NCBI RefSeq assembly: GCF_932526225.1
Contig: NC_064044.1
Coordinates: 129,001 to 193,000, forward strand
Direction: 5' to 3'
DNA: 64,000 nt
DNA from: Nematostella vectensis
Lineage: Eukaryota; Cnidaria; Anthozoa; Actiniaria; Edwardsiidae
The notes under the pieces are model-generated. The model was not told the origin of the DNA. It worked only from the letters and a program-made list of their open reading frames with translations, and did not search any database. Position 1 is the stretch's first letter; every line of letters begins with the position of its first letter. A program made the position numbers and the translations under genes. Below, piece after piece: positions 8,008 through 22,007 of the stretch.

Positions 8008-10007
8008 ATTCTCCCCCTTACGTTTTTATTTCTATTTATTTAATGATTTTCACATGGTACCAAAACAGCGTCGTTTTTCTTCGCTAATTTGATGTCATGT
8101 ACACAAAAAAAGAGATGCGCCCGTGCGTCTGGCGAGTCCCCAAGGGACCCAAGACGCCCAAATAGACCTCTATTTTTTGTCATCCACAATCTCGGCGAGC
8201 TGTGCGTGGCGTAACCGTATTACAGGCCTGGGATCCTGGTTATTGTCCTCCCCATTAATGCGCGGGTTGGGATAACCTTGCAAGAGTGTTGTACAGCATA
8301 TTCGCTCGGAAATATCGGTGCTTGGGGCCTTCGGGTTCTTTACAGCCTTCCGTAAAAGCCTTGTGCTGCCATACCGATTGGGTAATCCGTATGTATGGTT
8401 TCCGTTTTGTTCTTCAGACCGGGTTCGATCCCAGGCCAATGGGCTTTTTTTTTAGTTCCTTTTTTTTTCTTTGTGCTGGACCCCCTTAATCCTGATAGGT
8501 TTTGCGCAAAAATAATTAAAAAAAGTGAGTTTGCAAAATAAGCTTTCTAGATTTATTGATTATATGTATTCAATTTGTTCCTAGGAAGTTAACAAAAAAC
8601 ACAAAGCAAAGAGTTTGAGGAAGTAAACAAGTATGTGAACTTTAATGTTCTATTTGAAGGGGTGCATTTTGTACAGGGAAGCATACATAGAATGCTTAAC
8701 TTGTGGAGAGGGAAGAGGTAAAAGTTTATTGAGCATAATTTCAACAATAGCAGGGGGAAGAGAGGGGCACTCTCTTCATACAATATTGCAGTTGTTACCT
8801 ATTATTAAATAAGTTTGTAACATGCCTTGTTTATTAAGCAAGGTCTATTTCTGAGACAAGCAAACTCAAGTAAGGCTGTTGAAATAACAGGTGAGTGTTA
8901 AAAGAAAAACAATTATCTGATTAGAAAACAACTGTAGATTCCTTTGCACCAAAATAAGAACAAACTTCATTTTGTTTGTTATTTATGAGGAACGAGATGA
9001 GCTCTACAAAGCCATAAAGAAATATGTATTGCTCATCTAAATTATACAAGTAAATGATAATATTAAAAAAGAACTACTGTAAGTAATTAGAGTGGTTTTC
9101 ATTAACCCGTGAAACAAAGTGTGATAGTTAAACGGTAATAGTTAGTAAAACACAAAAAAGAACAATAGAATCAGATCACCACAAAGTGTAATGCGCTAAA
9201 GCGTAGTTCACGGGTTAATGAAGGTTTTGACATTTCAACCTTACATCCACATGAAAGTAATGCCTAATATCGAGTGCCCTGCAGTAAGTGTTTTGCAGTC
9301 AAGTTGTTTTCTGTTAGTAGGTAAAAAAATATTCTAAATAATAGTAATCATAGCTATGGTCACCACTTACACATATAGAACTTGTAATGAAAAGAAAGAA
9401 AAAAAATATATATATGCAGTGAAACAACAGAATTGCATGATAACCTTGAATATATTGAATAAAGGACTGCAATAAAACATCTTTTGTACTAGTTGCTTGA
9501 ATTGACCCTTGGCTATTTTTAGCTGAATTCCCCCCCCCCTCTAAAAATGAAAATAATAATAATAATAGAACAAAACTAAAAAGAAAACAAACATAACAGA
9601 GACCCCCACCAACAATTTTGATTTTTTTTACTTTCCTTTAAAAGGGGAGTGTCACGGTTAAGAGGTTTGCAATAGCTCTAGAGCCCTGACACAATGAACT
9701 TCAGTGAAATTCTAATACTGACTTATGAGCTTTTGGTACATGTGGGAGACTTTAAACAAAACAAAAAAAATGACCACAAACTGTCAATTAACATAGTTTT
9801 CAATATAATATTGCATATTATTTAATAAGGTATTCACAGCTTTTAAAAAGTTCAACTGTTTGTTGACACTTAAAAGCCTACAATAATCACTGACTCCAGA
9901 CATGCGCAGTACTATGCTGCTGCCCCTTTAAAGTAAAATACAGCTTTACTTAGTCAGCGTAGACAAAATTGCGGATTTTGTCAATATTCTAATATGAAGA
10001 TGTCAAT
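8008..10007 (+). repeat. Repeat unit, copy 5
   Basis: 2000 bp; B box 8422-8432. The left-end hairpin is spoiled because GTGCGTCTGG near 8123 replaces GTGCGCATGG. The right half is mosaic: alpha up to about 9060, then beta markers (TGCAATAAAAC near 9469, CACGGTTAAGAGG near 9653) and a pure C run near 9531, as in copy 2. Confidence 0.95.
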
Positions 10008-12010
10008 ATTCTCCCCCCTAACGTCTTTATTTCTATTTATTTTATGATTTTCACATGAGACCAAAACAGCGTCTTTTTTCTTCGCTAATTTGATGTCATG
10101 TACACAATAAAAGAGATGCGCCCGTGCGCATGGCGAGTCCCCAAGGGACCCAAGACGCCCAAATAGACCTCTATTTTTTGTCATCCACAATCTCGGCGAG
10201 CTGTGCGTGGCGTAACCGTATTACAGGCCTGGGATCCTGGTTATTGTCCTCCCCATTAATGCGCGGGTTGGGATAACCTTGCATGAGTGTTGTACAGCAT
10301 ATTCGCTCGGAAATATCGGTGCTTGGGGCCTTCGGGTTCTTTACAGCCTTCCGTAAAAGCCTTGTGCTGCCATACCGATTGGGTAATCCGTATGTATGGT
10401 TTCCGTTTTGTTCTTCAGACCGGGTTCGATCCCAGGCCAATGGGCTTTTTTTTTAGTTCGTTTTTTTTTCTTTGTGCTGGACCCCCTTAATCCTGATAGG
10501 TTTTGCGCAAAAATAATAAAAAAAGTGAGTTTGCAAAATAAGCTTTCTAGATTTATTGATTATATGTATTCAATTTGTTCCTAGGAAGTTAACAAAAAAC
10601 ACAAAGCAAAGAGTTTGAGGAAGTAAACAAGTATGTGAACTTTAATGTTCTATTTGAAGGGGTGCATTTTGTACAGGGAAGCATACATAGAATGCTTAAC
10701 TGGTGGAGAGGGAAGAGGTAAAAGTTTATTGAGCATAATTTCAACAATAGCAGGGGGAAGAGAGGGGCACTCTCTTCATACAATATTGCAGTTGTTACCT
10801 ATTATTAAATAAGTTTGTAACATGTCTTTGTTTATTAAGCAAGTTCTATTTCTGAGACAAGCAAACTCAAGTAAGGCTGTTGAAATAACAGGTGAGTGTT
10901 AAAAGAAAAACAATTATCTGATTAGAAAACTACTGTAGATTCCTTTGCACCAAAATAAGAACAAACTTTATTTTGTTTGTTAGTTATGAGGAACGAGATG
11001 AGCTCTACAAAGCCATAAAGAAATATGTATTGCTCATCTAAATTATACAAGTAAATAATAATATTAAAAAAGAACTACTGTAAGTAATTAGAGTGGTTTT
11101 CATTAACCCGTGAAACAAAGTGTGATAGTTAAACGGTAATAGTTAGTAAAACACAAAAAAGTACAATAGAATCAGATCACCACAAAGTGTAATACGCTAA
11201 AGCGTAGTTCACGGGTTAATGAAGGTTTTGACATTTCAACCTTACATCCACATGAAAGTAATGCCTAATATCGAGTGCCCTACAGTAAGTGTTTTGCAGT
11301 CAAGTTGTTTTCTGTTAGTAGGTAAAAAAATTTTCTAAATAATAGTAATCATAGCTATGGTCACCACTTACACATATAGAACTTGTAATGAAAAGAAAGA
11401 AAAAAATATATATATATGCAGTCAAACAACAGAATTGCATGATAACCTTGAATATATTGAATAAAGGACTGCAAAAAAACATCTTTTGTACTAGTTGCTT
11501 GAATTGACCGTTGGCTATTTTTAGCTGAATTCCCCTCCCCCTCTAAAAAAGAAAATAATAATAATAATAGAACAAAACTAAAAAGAAAACAAACATAACA
11601 GAGACCCCCACCAACAATTTTGATTTTTTTTTACTTTCCTTTAAAAGGGGAGTGTCATGGTTAAGAGATTTGCAATAGCTCTAGAGCCCTGACACAATGA
11701 ACTTCAGTGAAATTCTAATACTGACTTATGAGCTTTTGGTACATGTGGGAGACTTTAAACAAAACAAAAAAAATGACCACAAACTGTCAATTAACATAGT
11801 TTTCAATATAATATTGCATATTATTTAATAAGGTATTCACAGCTTTTAAAAAGTTCAACTGTTTGTTGACACTTAAAAGCCTACAATAATCACTGACTCC
11901 AGACATGCGCAGTACTATGCTGCTGCCCCTTTAAAGTAAAATACAGCTTTACTTAGTCAGCGTAGACAAAATTGCGGATTTTGTTAATATTCTAATATGA
12001 AGATGTCAAT
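10008..12010 (+). repeat. Repeat unit, copy 6
   Basis: 2003 bp; B box 10423-10433. It matches copy 3 in its private variants (CATGAGACC, GCATGAGTG, GTTAGTTATG), 6005 bp away. AAAATTTTCTAAAT near 11327 links it with copies 15 and 17. Confidence 0.95.
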
Positions 12011-14010
12011 ATTCTCCCCCCTTACGTCTTTATTTCTATTTATTTTATGATTTTCACATGATACCAAAACAGCGTCTTTTTTTTTCGCTAATTTGATGTC
12101 ATGTACACAATAAAAGAGATGCGCCCGTGCGCATGGCGAGTCCCCAAGGGACCCAAGACGCCCAAATAGACCTCTATTTTTTGTCATCCACAATCTCGGC
12201 GAGCTGTGCGTGGCGTAACCGTATTACAGGCCTGGGATCCTGGTTATTGTCCTCCCCATTAATGCGCGGGTGGGATAACCTTGCAAGAGTGTTGTACAGC
12301 ATATTCGCTCGGAAATATCGGTGCTTGGGGCCTTCGGGTTCTTTACAGCCTTCCGTAAAAGCCTTGTGCTGCCATACCGATTGGGTAATCCGTATGTATG
12401 GTTTCCGTTTTGTTCTTCAGACCGGGTTCGATCCCAGGCCAATGGGCTTTTTTTTTTAGTTCGTTTTTTTTCTGTGTGCTGGACCCCCTTAATCCTGATA
12501 GATTTTGCGCAAAAATAATAAAAAAAGTGAGTTTGCAAAATAAGCTTGCTAGATTTATTGATTATATGTATTCAATTTGTTCCTTGGAAGTTAACAAAAA
12601 ACACAAAGCAAAGAGTTTGAGGAAGTAAACAAGTATGTGAACTTTAATGTTCTATTTGAAGGGGTGCATTTTGTACAGGAAAGCATACATAGAATGCTTA
12701 ACTGGTGGAGAGGGAAGAGGTAAAAGTTTATTGAGCATAATTTCAACAATAGCAGGGGGAAGAGAGGGGCACTCTCTTCATACAATATTGCAGTTGTTAC
12801 CTATTATTAAATAAGTTTGTAACATGTCTTTGTTTATTAAGCAAAGTCTATTTCTGAGACAAGCAAACTCAAGTAAGGCTGTTGAAATAACAGGTGAGTG
12901 TTAAAAGAAAAAAAATTATCAGATTAGAAAACTACTGTAGATTCCTTTGCACCAAAATAAGAACAAACTTCATTTTGTTTGTTATTTATGAGGAACGAGA
13001 TGAACTCTACAAAGCCATAAAAAAATATGTTTTGCTTATCTAAATTATACAAGTAAATGATAATATTAAAAAAGAACTACTGTAAGTAATTAGAGTGGTT
13101 TTCATTAACCCGTGAAACAAAGTGTGATAGTTAAACGGTAATAGTTAGTAAAACACAAAAAAGAACAATAGAATCAGATCACCACAAAGTGTAATACGCT
13201 AAAGCGTAGTTCACGGGTTAATGAAGGTTTTGACATTTCAACCTTACATCCACATGAAAGTAATGCCTAATATCGAGTGCCCTACAGTAAGTGTTTTGCA
13301 GTCAAGTTGTTTTCTGTTAGTAGGTAAAAAAATATTTTAAATAATAGTAATCATAGCTATGGTCACCACTTACACATATAGAACTTGTAATGAAAAGAAA
13401 GAAAAAAAATATATATATGCAGTGAAACAACAGAATTGCATGATAACCTTGAATATATTGAATAAAGGACTGCAATAAAACATCTTTTGTACTAGTTGCT
13501 TGAATTGACCCTTGGCTATTTTTAGCTGAATTCCCCTCCCCCTCTAAAAATGAAAATAATAATAATAATAGAACAAAACTAAAAAGAAAACAAACATAAC
13601 AGAGACCCCCACCAACAATTTTGACTTTTTTTACTTTCCTTTAAAAGGGGAGTGTCACGGTTAAGAGGTTTGCAATAGCTCTAGAGCCCTGACACAATGA
13701 ACTTCAGTGAAATTCTAATACTGACTTATGAGCTTTTGGTACATGTGGGAGACTTTAAACAAAACAAAAAAAATGACCACAAACTGTCAATTAACATAGT
13801 TTTCAATATAATATTGCATATTATTTAATAAGGTATTCACAGCTTTTAAAAAGTTCAACTGTTTGTTGACACTTAAAAGCCTACAATAATCACTGACTCC
13901 AGACATGCGCAGTACTATGCTGCTGCCCCTTTAAAGTAAAATACAGCTTTACTTAGTCAGCGTAGACAAAATTGCGGATTTTGTCAATATTCTAATATGA
14001 AGATGTCAAT
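12011..14010 (+). repeat. Repeat unit, copy 7
   Basis: 2000 bp; B box 12425-12435. GCGGGTGGGATA has one T fewer than the majority. TCCTTGGAAG near 12581 is shared with copy 16 about 18 kb away. The right half is beta. Confidence 0.95.
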
Positions 14011-16009
14011 ATTCTCCCCCCTAACGTCTTTATTTCTATTTATTTTATGATTTTCACATGATACCAAAACAGCGTCTTTTTTCTTCGCTAATTTGATGTC
14101 ATGTACACAATAAAAGAGATGCGCCCGTGCGCATGGCGAGTCCCCAAGGGACCCAAGACGCCCAAATAGACCTCTATTTTTTGTCATCCACAATCTCGGC
14201 GAGCTGTGCGTGGCGTAACCGTATTACAGGCCTGGGATCCTGGTTATTGTCCTCCCCATTAATGCGCGGGTTGGGATAACCTTGCATGAGTGTTGTACAG
14301 CATATTCGCTCGGAAATATCGGTGCTTGGGCCTTCGGGTTCTTTACAGCCTTCCGTAAAAGCCTTGTGCTGCCATACCGATTGGGTAATCCGTATGTATG
14401 GTTTCCGTTTTGTTCTTCAGACCGGGTTCGATCCCAGGCCAATGGGCTTTTTTTTTAGTTCGTTTTTTTTTCTTTGTGCTGGACCCCCTTAATCCTGATA
14501 GGTTTTGCGCAAAAATAATAAAAAAAGTGAGTTTGCAAAATAAGCTTGCTAGATTTATTGATTATATGTATTCAATTTGTTCCTAGGAAGTTAACAAAAA
14601 ACACAAAGCAAAGAGTTTGAGGAAGTAAACAAGTATGTGAACTTTAATGTTCTATTTGAAGGGGTGCATTTTGTACAGGGAAGCATACATAGAATGCTTA
14701 ACTGGTGGAGAGGGAAGAGGTAAAAGTTTATTGAGCATAATTTCAACAATAGCAGGGGGAAGAGAGGGGCACTCTCTTCATACAATATTGCAGTTGTTAC
14801 CTATTATTAAATAAGTTTGTAACATGTCTTTGTTTATTAAGCAAGTTCTATTTCTGAGACAAGCAAACTCAAGTAAGTCTGTTGAAATAACAGGTGAGTG
14901 TTAAAAGAAAAACAATTATCAGATTAGAAAACTACTGTAGATTCCTTTGCACCAAAATAAGAACAAACTTCATTTTGTTTGTTATTTATGAGGAACGAGA
15001 TGAACTCTACAAAGCCATAAAAAAATATGTTTTGCTTATCTAAATTATACAAGTAAATGATAATATTAAAAAAGAACTACTGTAAGTAATTAGAGTGGTT
15101 TTCATTAACCCGTGAAACAAAGTGTGATAGTTAAACGGTAATAGTTAGTAAAACACAAAAAAGAACAATAGAATCAGATCACCACAAAGTGTAATACGCT
15201 AAAGCGTAGTTCACGGGTTAATGAAGGTTTTGACATTTCAACCTTACATCCACATGAAAGTAATGCCTAATATCGAGTGCCCTACAGTAAGTGTTTTGCA
15301 GTCAAGTTGTTTTCTGTTAGTAGGTAAAAAAATATTCTAAATAATAGTAATCATAGCTATGGTCACCACTTACACATATAGAACTTGTAATGAAAAGAAA
15401 GAAAAAAAATATATATATGCAGTCAAACAACAGAATTGCATGATAACCTTGAATATATTGAATAAAGGACTGCAATAAAACATCTTTTGTACTAGTTGCT
15501 TGAATTGACCCTTGGCTATTTTTAGCTGAATTCCCCTCCCCCTCTAAAAATGAAAATAATAATAATAATAGAACAAAACTAAAAAGAAAACAAACATAAC
15601 AGAGACCCCCACCAACAATTTTGATTTTTTTACTTTCCTTTAAAAGGGGAGTGTCACGGTTAAGAGGTTTGCAATAGCTCTAGAGCCCTGACACAATGAA
15701 CTTCAGTGAAATTCTAATACTGACTTATGAGCTTTTGGTACATGTGGGAGACTTTAAACAAAACAAAAAAAATGACCACAAACTGTCAATTAACATAGTT
15801 TTCAATATAATATTGCATATTATTTAATAAGGTATTCACAGCTTTTAAAAAGTTCAACTGTTTGTTGACACTTAAAAGCCTACAATAATCACTGACTCCA
15901 GACATGCGCAGTACTATGCTGCTGCCCCTTTAAAGTAAAATACAGCTTTACTTAGTCAGCGTAGACAAAATTGCGGATTTTGTTAATATTCTAATATGAA
16001 GATGTCAAT
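14011..16009 (+). repeat. Repeat unit, copy 8
   Basis: 1999 bp; B box 14425-14435. It has the GCTTGGGCC form (one G fewer) near 14323. The right half is beta and matches copy 11's right half, including a shortened 7-T tract near 15624; this is the left edge of the duplicated 6-kb block. Confidence 0.95.
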
Positions 16010-18008
16010 ATTCTCCCCCCTTACGTCTTTATTTCTATTTATTTTATGATTTTCACATGATACCAAAACAGCGTCTTTTTTCTTCGCTAATTTGATGTCA
16101 TGTACACAATAAAAGAGATGCGCCCGTGCGCATGGCGAGTCCCCAAGGGACCCAAGACGCCCAAATAGACCTCTATTTTTTGTCATCCACAATCTCGGCG
16201 AGCTGTGCGTGGCGTAACCGTATTACAGGCCTGGGATCCTGGTTATTGTCCTCCCCATTAATGCGCGGGTGGGATAACCTTGCATGAGTGTTGTACAGCA
16301 TATTCGCTCGGAAATATCGGTGCTTGGGCCTTCGGGTTCTTTACAGCCTTCCGTAAAAGCCTTGTGCTGCCATACCGATTGGGTAATCCGTATGTATGGT
16401 TTCCGTTTTGTTCTTCAGACCGGGTTCGATCCCAGGCCAATGGGCTTTTTTTTTAGTTCGTTTTTTTTTCTTTGTGCTGGACCCCCTTAATCCTGATAGG
16501 TTTTGCGCAAAAATAATAAAAAAGGTGAGTTTGCAAAATAAGCTTGCTAGATTTATTGATTATATGTATTCAATTTGTTCCTAGGAAGTTAACAAAAAAC
16601 ACAAAGCAAAGAGTTTGAGGAAGTAAACAAGTATGTGAACTTTAATGTTCTATTTGAAGGGGTGCATTTTGTACAGGGAAGCATACATAGAATGCTTAAC
16701 TGGTGGAGAGGGAAGAGGTAAAAGTTTATTGAGCATAATTTCAACAATAGCAGGGGGAAGAGAGGGGCACTCTCTTCATACAATATTGCAGTTGTTACCT
16801 ATTATTAAATAAGTTTGTAACATGTCTTTGTTTATTAAGCAAGTTCTATTTCTGAGACAAGCAAACTCAAGTAAGGCTGTTGAAATAACAGGTGAGTGTT
16901 AAAAGAAAAACAATTATCAGATTAGAAAACTACTGTAGATTCCTTTGCACCAAAATAAGAACAAACTTCATTTTGTTTGTTATTTATGAGGAACGAGATG
17001 AACTCTACAAAGCCATAAAAAAATATGTTTTGCTTATCTAAATTATACAAGTAAATGATAATATTAAAAAAGAACTACTGTAAGTAATTAGAGTGGTTTT
17101 CATTAACCCGTGAAACAAAGTGTGATAGTTAAACGGTAATAGTTAGTAAAACACAAAAAAGAACAATAGAATCAGATCACCACAAAGTGTAATACGCTAA
17201 AGCGTAGTTCACGGGTTAATGAAGGTTTTGACATTTCAACCTTACATCCACATGAAAGTAATGCCTAATATCGAGTGCCCTACAGTAAGTGTTTTGCAGT
17301 CAAGTTGTTTTCTGTTAGTAGGTAAAAAAATATTCTAAATAATAGTAATCATAGCTATGGTCACCACTTACACATATAGAACTTGTAATGAAAAGAAAGA
17401 AAAAAAATATATATATGCAGTCAAACAACAGAATTGCATGATAACCTTGAATATATTGAATAAAGGACTGCAATAAAACATCTTTTGTACTAGTTGCTTG
17501 AATTGACCCTTGGCTATTTTTAGCTGAATTCCCCTCCCCCTCTAAAAATGAAAATAATAATAATAATAGAACAAAACTAAAAAGAAAACAAACATAACAG
17601 AGACCCCCACCAACAATTTTGATTTTTTTTACTTTCCTTTAAAAGGGGAGTGTCACGGTTAAGAGGTTTGCAATAGCTCTAGAGCCCTGACACAATGAAC
17701 TTCAGTGAAATTCTAATACTGACTTATGAGCTTTTGGTACATGTGGGAGACTTTAAACAAAACAAAAAAAATGACCACAAACTGTCAATTAACATAGTTT
17801 TCAATATAATATTGCATATTATTTAATAAGGTATTCACAGCTTTTAAAAAGTTCAACTGTTTGTTGACACTTAAAAGCCTACAATAATCACTGACTCCAG
17901 ACATGCGCAGTACTATGCTGCTGCCCCTTTAAAGTAAAATACAGCTTTACTTAGTCAGCGTAGACAAAATTGCGGATTTTGTTAATATTCTAATATGAAG
18001 ATGTCAAT
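16010..18008 (+). repeat. Repeat unit, copy 9
   Basis: 1999 bp; B box 16423-16433. It combines GCGGGTGGG and GCTTGGGCC. Its partner in the duplicated block is copy 12, 5998 bp downstream. Confidence 0.95.
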
Positions 18009-20008
18009 ATTCTCCCCCCTTACGTCTTTATTTCTATTTATTTTATGATTTTCACATGATACCAAAACAGCGTCTTTTTTCTTCGCTAATTTGATGTCAT
18101 GTACACAATAAAAGAGATGCGCCCGTGCGCATGGCGAGTCCCCAAGGGACCCAAGACGCCCAAATAGACCTCTATTTTTTGTCATCCACAATCTCGGCGA
18201 GCTGTGCGTGGCGTAACCGTATTACAGGCCTGGGATCCTGGTTATTGTCCTCCCCATTAATGCGCGGGTGGGATAACCTTGCATGAGTGTTGTACAGCAT
18301 ATTCGCTCGGAAATATCGGTGCTTGGGCCTTCGGGTTCTTTACAGCCTTCAGTAAAAGCCTTGTGCTGCCATACCGATTGGGTAATCCGTATGTATGGTT
18401 TCCGTTTTGTTCTTCAGACCGGGTTCGATCCCAGGCCAATGGGCTTTTTTTTTAGTTCGTTTTTTTTTCTTTGTGCTGGACCCCCTTAATCCTGATAGGT
18501 TTTGCGCAAAAATAATAAAAAAAGTGAGTTTGCAAAATAAGCTTGCTAGATTTATTGATTATATGTATTCAATTTGTTCCTAGGAAGTTAACAAAAAACA
18601 CAAAGCAAAGAGTTTGAGGAAGTAAACAAGTATGTGAACTTTAATGTTCTATTTGAAGGGGTGCATTTTGTACAGGGAAGCATACATAGAATGCTTAACT
18701 GGTGGAGAGGGAAGAGGTAAAAGTTTATTGAGCATAATTTCAACAATAGCAGGGGGAAGAGAGGGGCACTCTCTTCATACAATATTGCAGTTGTTACCTA
18801 TTATTAAATAAGTTTGTAACATGTCTTTGTTTATTAAGCAAGTTCTATTTCTGAGACAAGCAAACTCAAGTAAGGCTGTTGAAATAACAGGTGAGTGTTA
18901 AAAGAAAAACAATTATCAGATTAGAAAACTACTGTAGATTCCTTTGCACCAAAATAAGAACAAACTTCATTTTGTTTGTTATTTATGAGGAACGAGATGA
19001 ACTCTACAAAGCCATAAAAAAATATGTTTTGCTTATCTAAATTATACAAGTAAATGATAATATTAAAAAAGAACTACTGTAAGTAATTAGAGTGGTTTTC
19101 ATTAACCCGTGAAACAAAGTGTGATAGTTAAACGGTAATAGTTAGTAAAACACAAAAAAGAACAATAGAATCAGATCACCACAAAGTGTAATACGCTAAA
19201 GCGTAGTTCACGGGTTAATGAAGGTTTTGACATTTCAACCTTACATCCACATGAAAGTAATGCCTAATATCGAGTGCCCTACAGTAAGTGTTTTGCAGTC
19301 AAGTTGTTTTCTGTTAGTAGGTAAAAAAATATTCTAAATAATAGTAATCATAGCTATGGTCACCACTTACACATATAGAACTTGTAATGAAAAGAAAGAA
19401 AAAAAAATATATATATGCAGTCAAACAACAGAATTGCATGATAACCTTGAATATATTGAATAAAGGACTGCAATAAAACATCTTTTGTACTAGTTGCTTG
19501 AATTGACCGTTGGCTATTTTTAGCTGAATTCCCCTCCCCCTCTAAAAATGAAAATAATAATAATAATAGAACAAAACTAAAAAGAAAACAAACATAACAG
19601 AGACCCCCACCAACAATTTTGATTTTTTTTACTTTCCTTTAAAAGGGGAGTGTCACGGTTAAGAGGTTTGCAATAGCTCTAGAGCCCTGACACAATGAAC
19701 TTCAGTGAAATTCTAATACTGACTTATGAGCTTTTGGTACATGTGGGAGACTTTAAACAAAACAAAAAAAATGACCACAAACTGTCAATTAACATAGTTT
19801 TCAATATAATATTGCATATTATTTAATAAGGTATTCACAGCTTTTAAAAAGTTCAACTGTTTGTTGACACTTAAAAGCCTACAATAATCACTGACTCCAG
19901 ACATGCGCAGTACTATGCTGCTGCCCCTTTAAAGTAAAATACAGCTTTACTTAGTCAGCGTAGACAAAATTGCGGATTTTGTCAATATTCTAATATGAAG
20001 ATGTCAAT
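18009..20008 (+). repeat. Repeat unit, copy 10
   Basis: 2000 bp; B box 18422-18432. CCTTCAGTAAAAG near 18347 (majority CCTTCCG) is found otherwise only in copy 13, 5999 bp downstream. Confidence 0.95.
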
Positions 20009-22007
20009 ATTCTCCCCCCTAACGTCTTTATTTCTATTTATTTTATGATTTTCACATGATACCAAAACAGCGTCTTTTTTCTTCGCTAATTTGATGTCAT
20101 GTACACAATAAAAGAGATGCGCCCGTGCGCATGGCGAGTCCCCAAGGGACCCAAGACGCCCAAATAGACCTCTATTTTTTGTCATCCACAATCTCGGCGA
20201 GCTGTGCGTGGCGTAACCGTATTACAGGCCTGGGATCCTGGTTATTGTCCTCCCCATTAATGCGCGGGTTGGGATAACCTTGCATGAGTGTTGTACAGCA
20301 TATTCGCTCGGAAATATCGGTGCTTGGGGCCTTCGGGTTCTTTACAGCCTTCCGTAAAAGCCTTGTGCTGCCATACCGATTGGGTAATCCGTATGTATGG
20401 TTTCCGTTTTGTTCTTCAGACCGGGTTCGATCCCAGGCCAATGGGCTTTTTTTTTAGTTCGTTTTTTTTCTTTGTGCTGGACCCCCTTAATCCTGATAGG
20501 TTTTGCGCAAAAATAATAAAAAAAGTGAGTTTGCAAAATAAGCTTGCTAGATTTATTGATTATATGTATTCAATTTGTTCCTAGGAAGTTAACAAAAAAC
20601 ACAAAGCAAAGAGTTTGAGGAAGTAAACAAGTATGTGAACTTTAATGTTCTATTTGAAGGGGTGCATTTTGTACAGGGAAGCATACATAGAATGCTTAAC
20701 TGGTGGAGAGGGAAGAGGTAAAAGTTTATTGAGCATAATTTCAACAATAGCAGGGGGAAGAGAGGGGCACTCTTTTCATACAATATTGCAGTTGTTACCT
20801 ATTATTAAATAAGTTTGTAACATGTCTTTGTTTATTAAGCAAGTTCTATTTCTGAGACAAGCAAACTCAAGTAAGGCTGTTGAAATAACAGGTGAGTGTT
20901 AAAAGAAAAACAATTATCTGATTAGAAAACTACTGTAGATTCCTTTGCACCAAAATAAGAACAAACTTTATTTTGTTTGTTAGTTATGAGGAACGAGATG
21001 AACTCTACAAAGCCATAAAAAAATATGTTTTGCTTATCTAAATTATACAAGTAAATGATAATATTAAAAAAGAACTACTGTAAGTAATTAGAGTGGTTTT
21101 CATTAACCCGTGAAACAAAGTGTGATAGTTAAACGGTAATAGTTAGTAAAACACAAAAAAGAACAATAGAATCAGATCACCACAAAGTGTAATACGCTAA
21201 AGCGTAGTTCACGGGTTAATGAAGGTTTTGACATTTCAACCTTACATCCACATGAAAGTAATGCCTAATATCGAGTGCCCTACAGTAAGTGTTTTGCAGT
21301 CAAGTTGTTTTCTGTTAGTAGGTAAAAAAATATTCTAAATAATAGTAATCATAGCTATGGTCACCACTTACACATATAGAACTTGTAATGAAAAGAAAGA
21401 AAAAAAATATATATATGCAGTCAAACAACAGAATTGCATGATAACCTTGAATATATTGAATAAAGGACTGCAATAAAACATCTTTTGTACTAGTTGCTTG
21501 AATTGACCCTTGGCTATTTTTAGCTGAATTCCCCTCCCCCTCTAAAAATGAAAATAATAATAATAATAGAACAAAACTAAAAAGAAAACAAACATAACAG
21601 AGACCCCCACCAACAATTTTGATTTTTTTACTTTCCTTTAAAAGGGGAGTGTCACGGTTAAGAGGTTTGCAATAGCTCTAGAGCCCTGACACAATGAACT
21701 TCAGTGAAATTCTAATACTGACTTATGAGCTTTTGGTACATGTGGGAGACTTTAAACAAAACAAAAAAAATGACCACAAACTGTCAATTAACATAGTTTT
21801 CAATATAATATTGCATATTATTTAATAAGGTATTCACAGCTTTTAAAAAGTTCAACTGTTTGTTGACACTTAAAAGCCTACAATAATCACTGACTCCAGA
21901 CATGCGCAGTACTATGCTGCTGCCCCTTTAAAGTAAAATACAGCTTTACTTAGTCAGCGTAGACAAAATTGCGGATTTTGTTAATATTCTAATATGAAGA
22001 TGTCAAT
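20009..22007 (+). repeat. Repeat unit, copy 11 (duplication junction)
   Basis: 1999 bp; B box 20424-20434. The left part equals copy 14 and carries alpha-type GTTAGTTATG near 20978. From 21001 the sequence is beta (GAACTC) and equals the right half of copy 8. The junction of the 6-kb tandem duplication therefore lies at about 20984-21000. Confidence 0.95.

Larger units (their letters stand above)
15000..20990 (+). repeat. First copy of a duplicated ~6-kb three-unit block
   Basis: From the right half of copy 8 through the left half of copy 11. Markers inside it (7-T tract near 15624, GCGGGTGGG with GCTTGGGCC in copies 9 and 10, CCTTCAG in copy 10, full GGGG form in copy 11) recur in the same order 5998-5999 bp downstream. 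Confidence 0.8.
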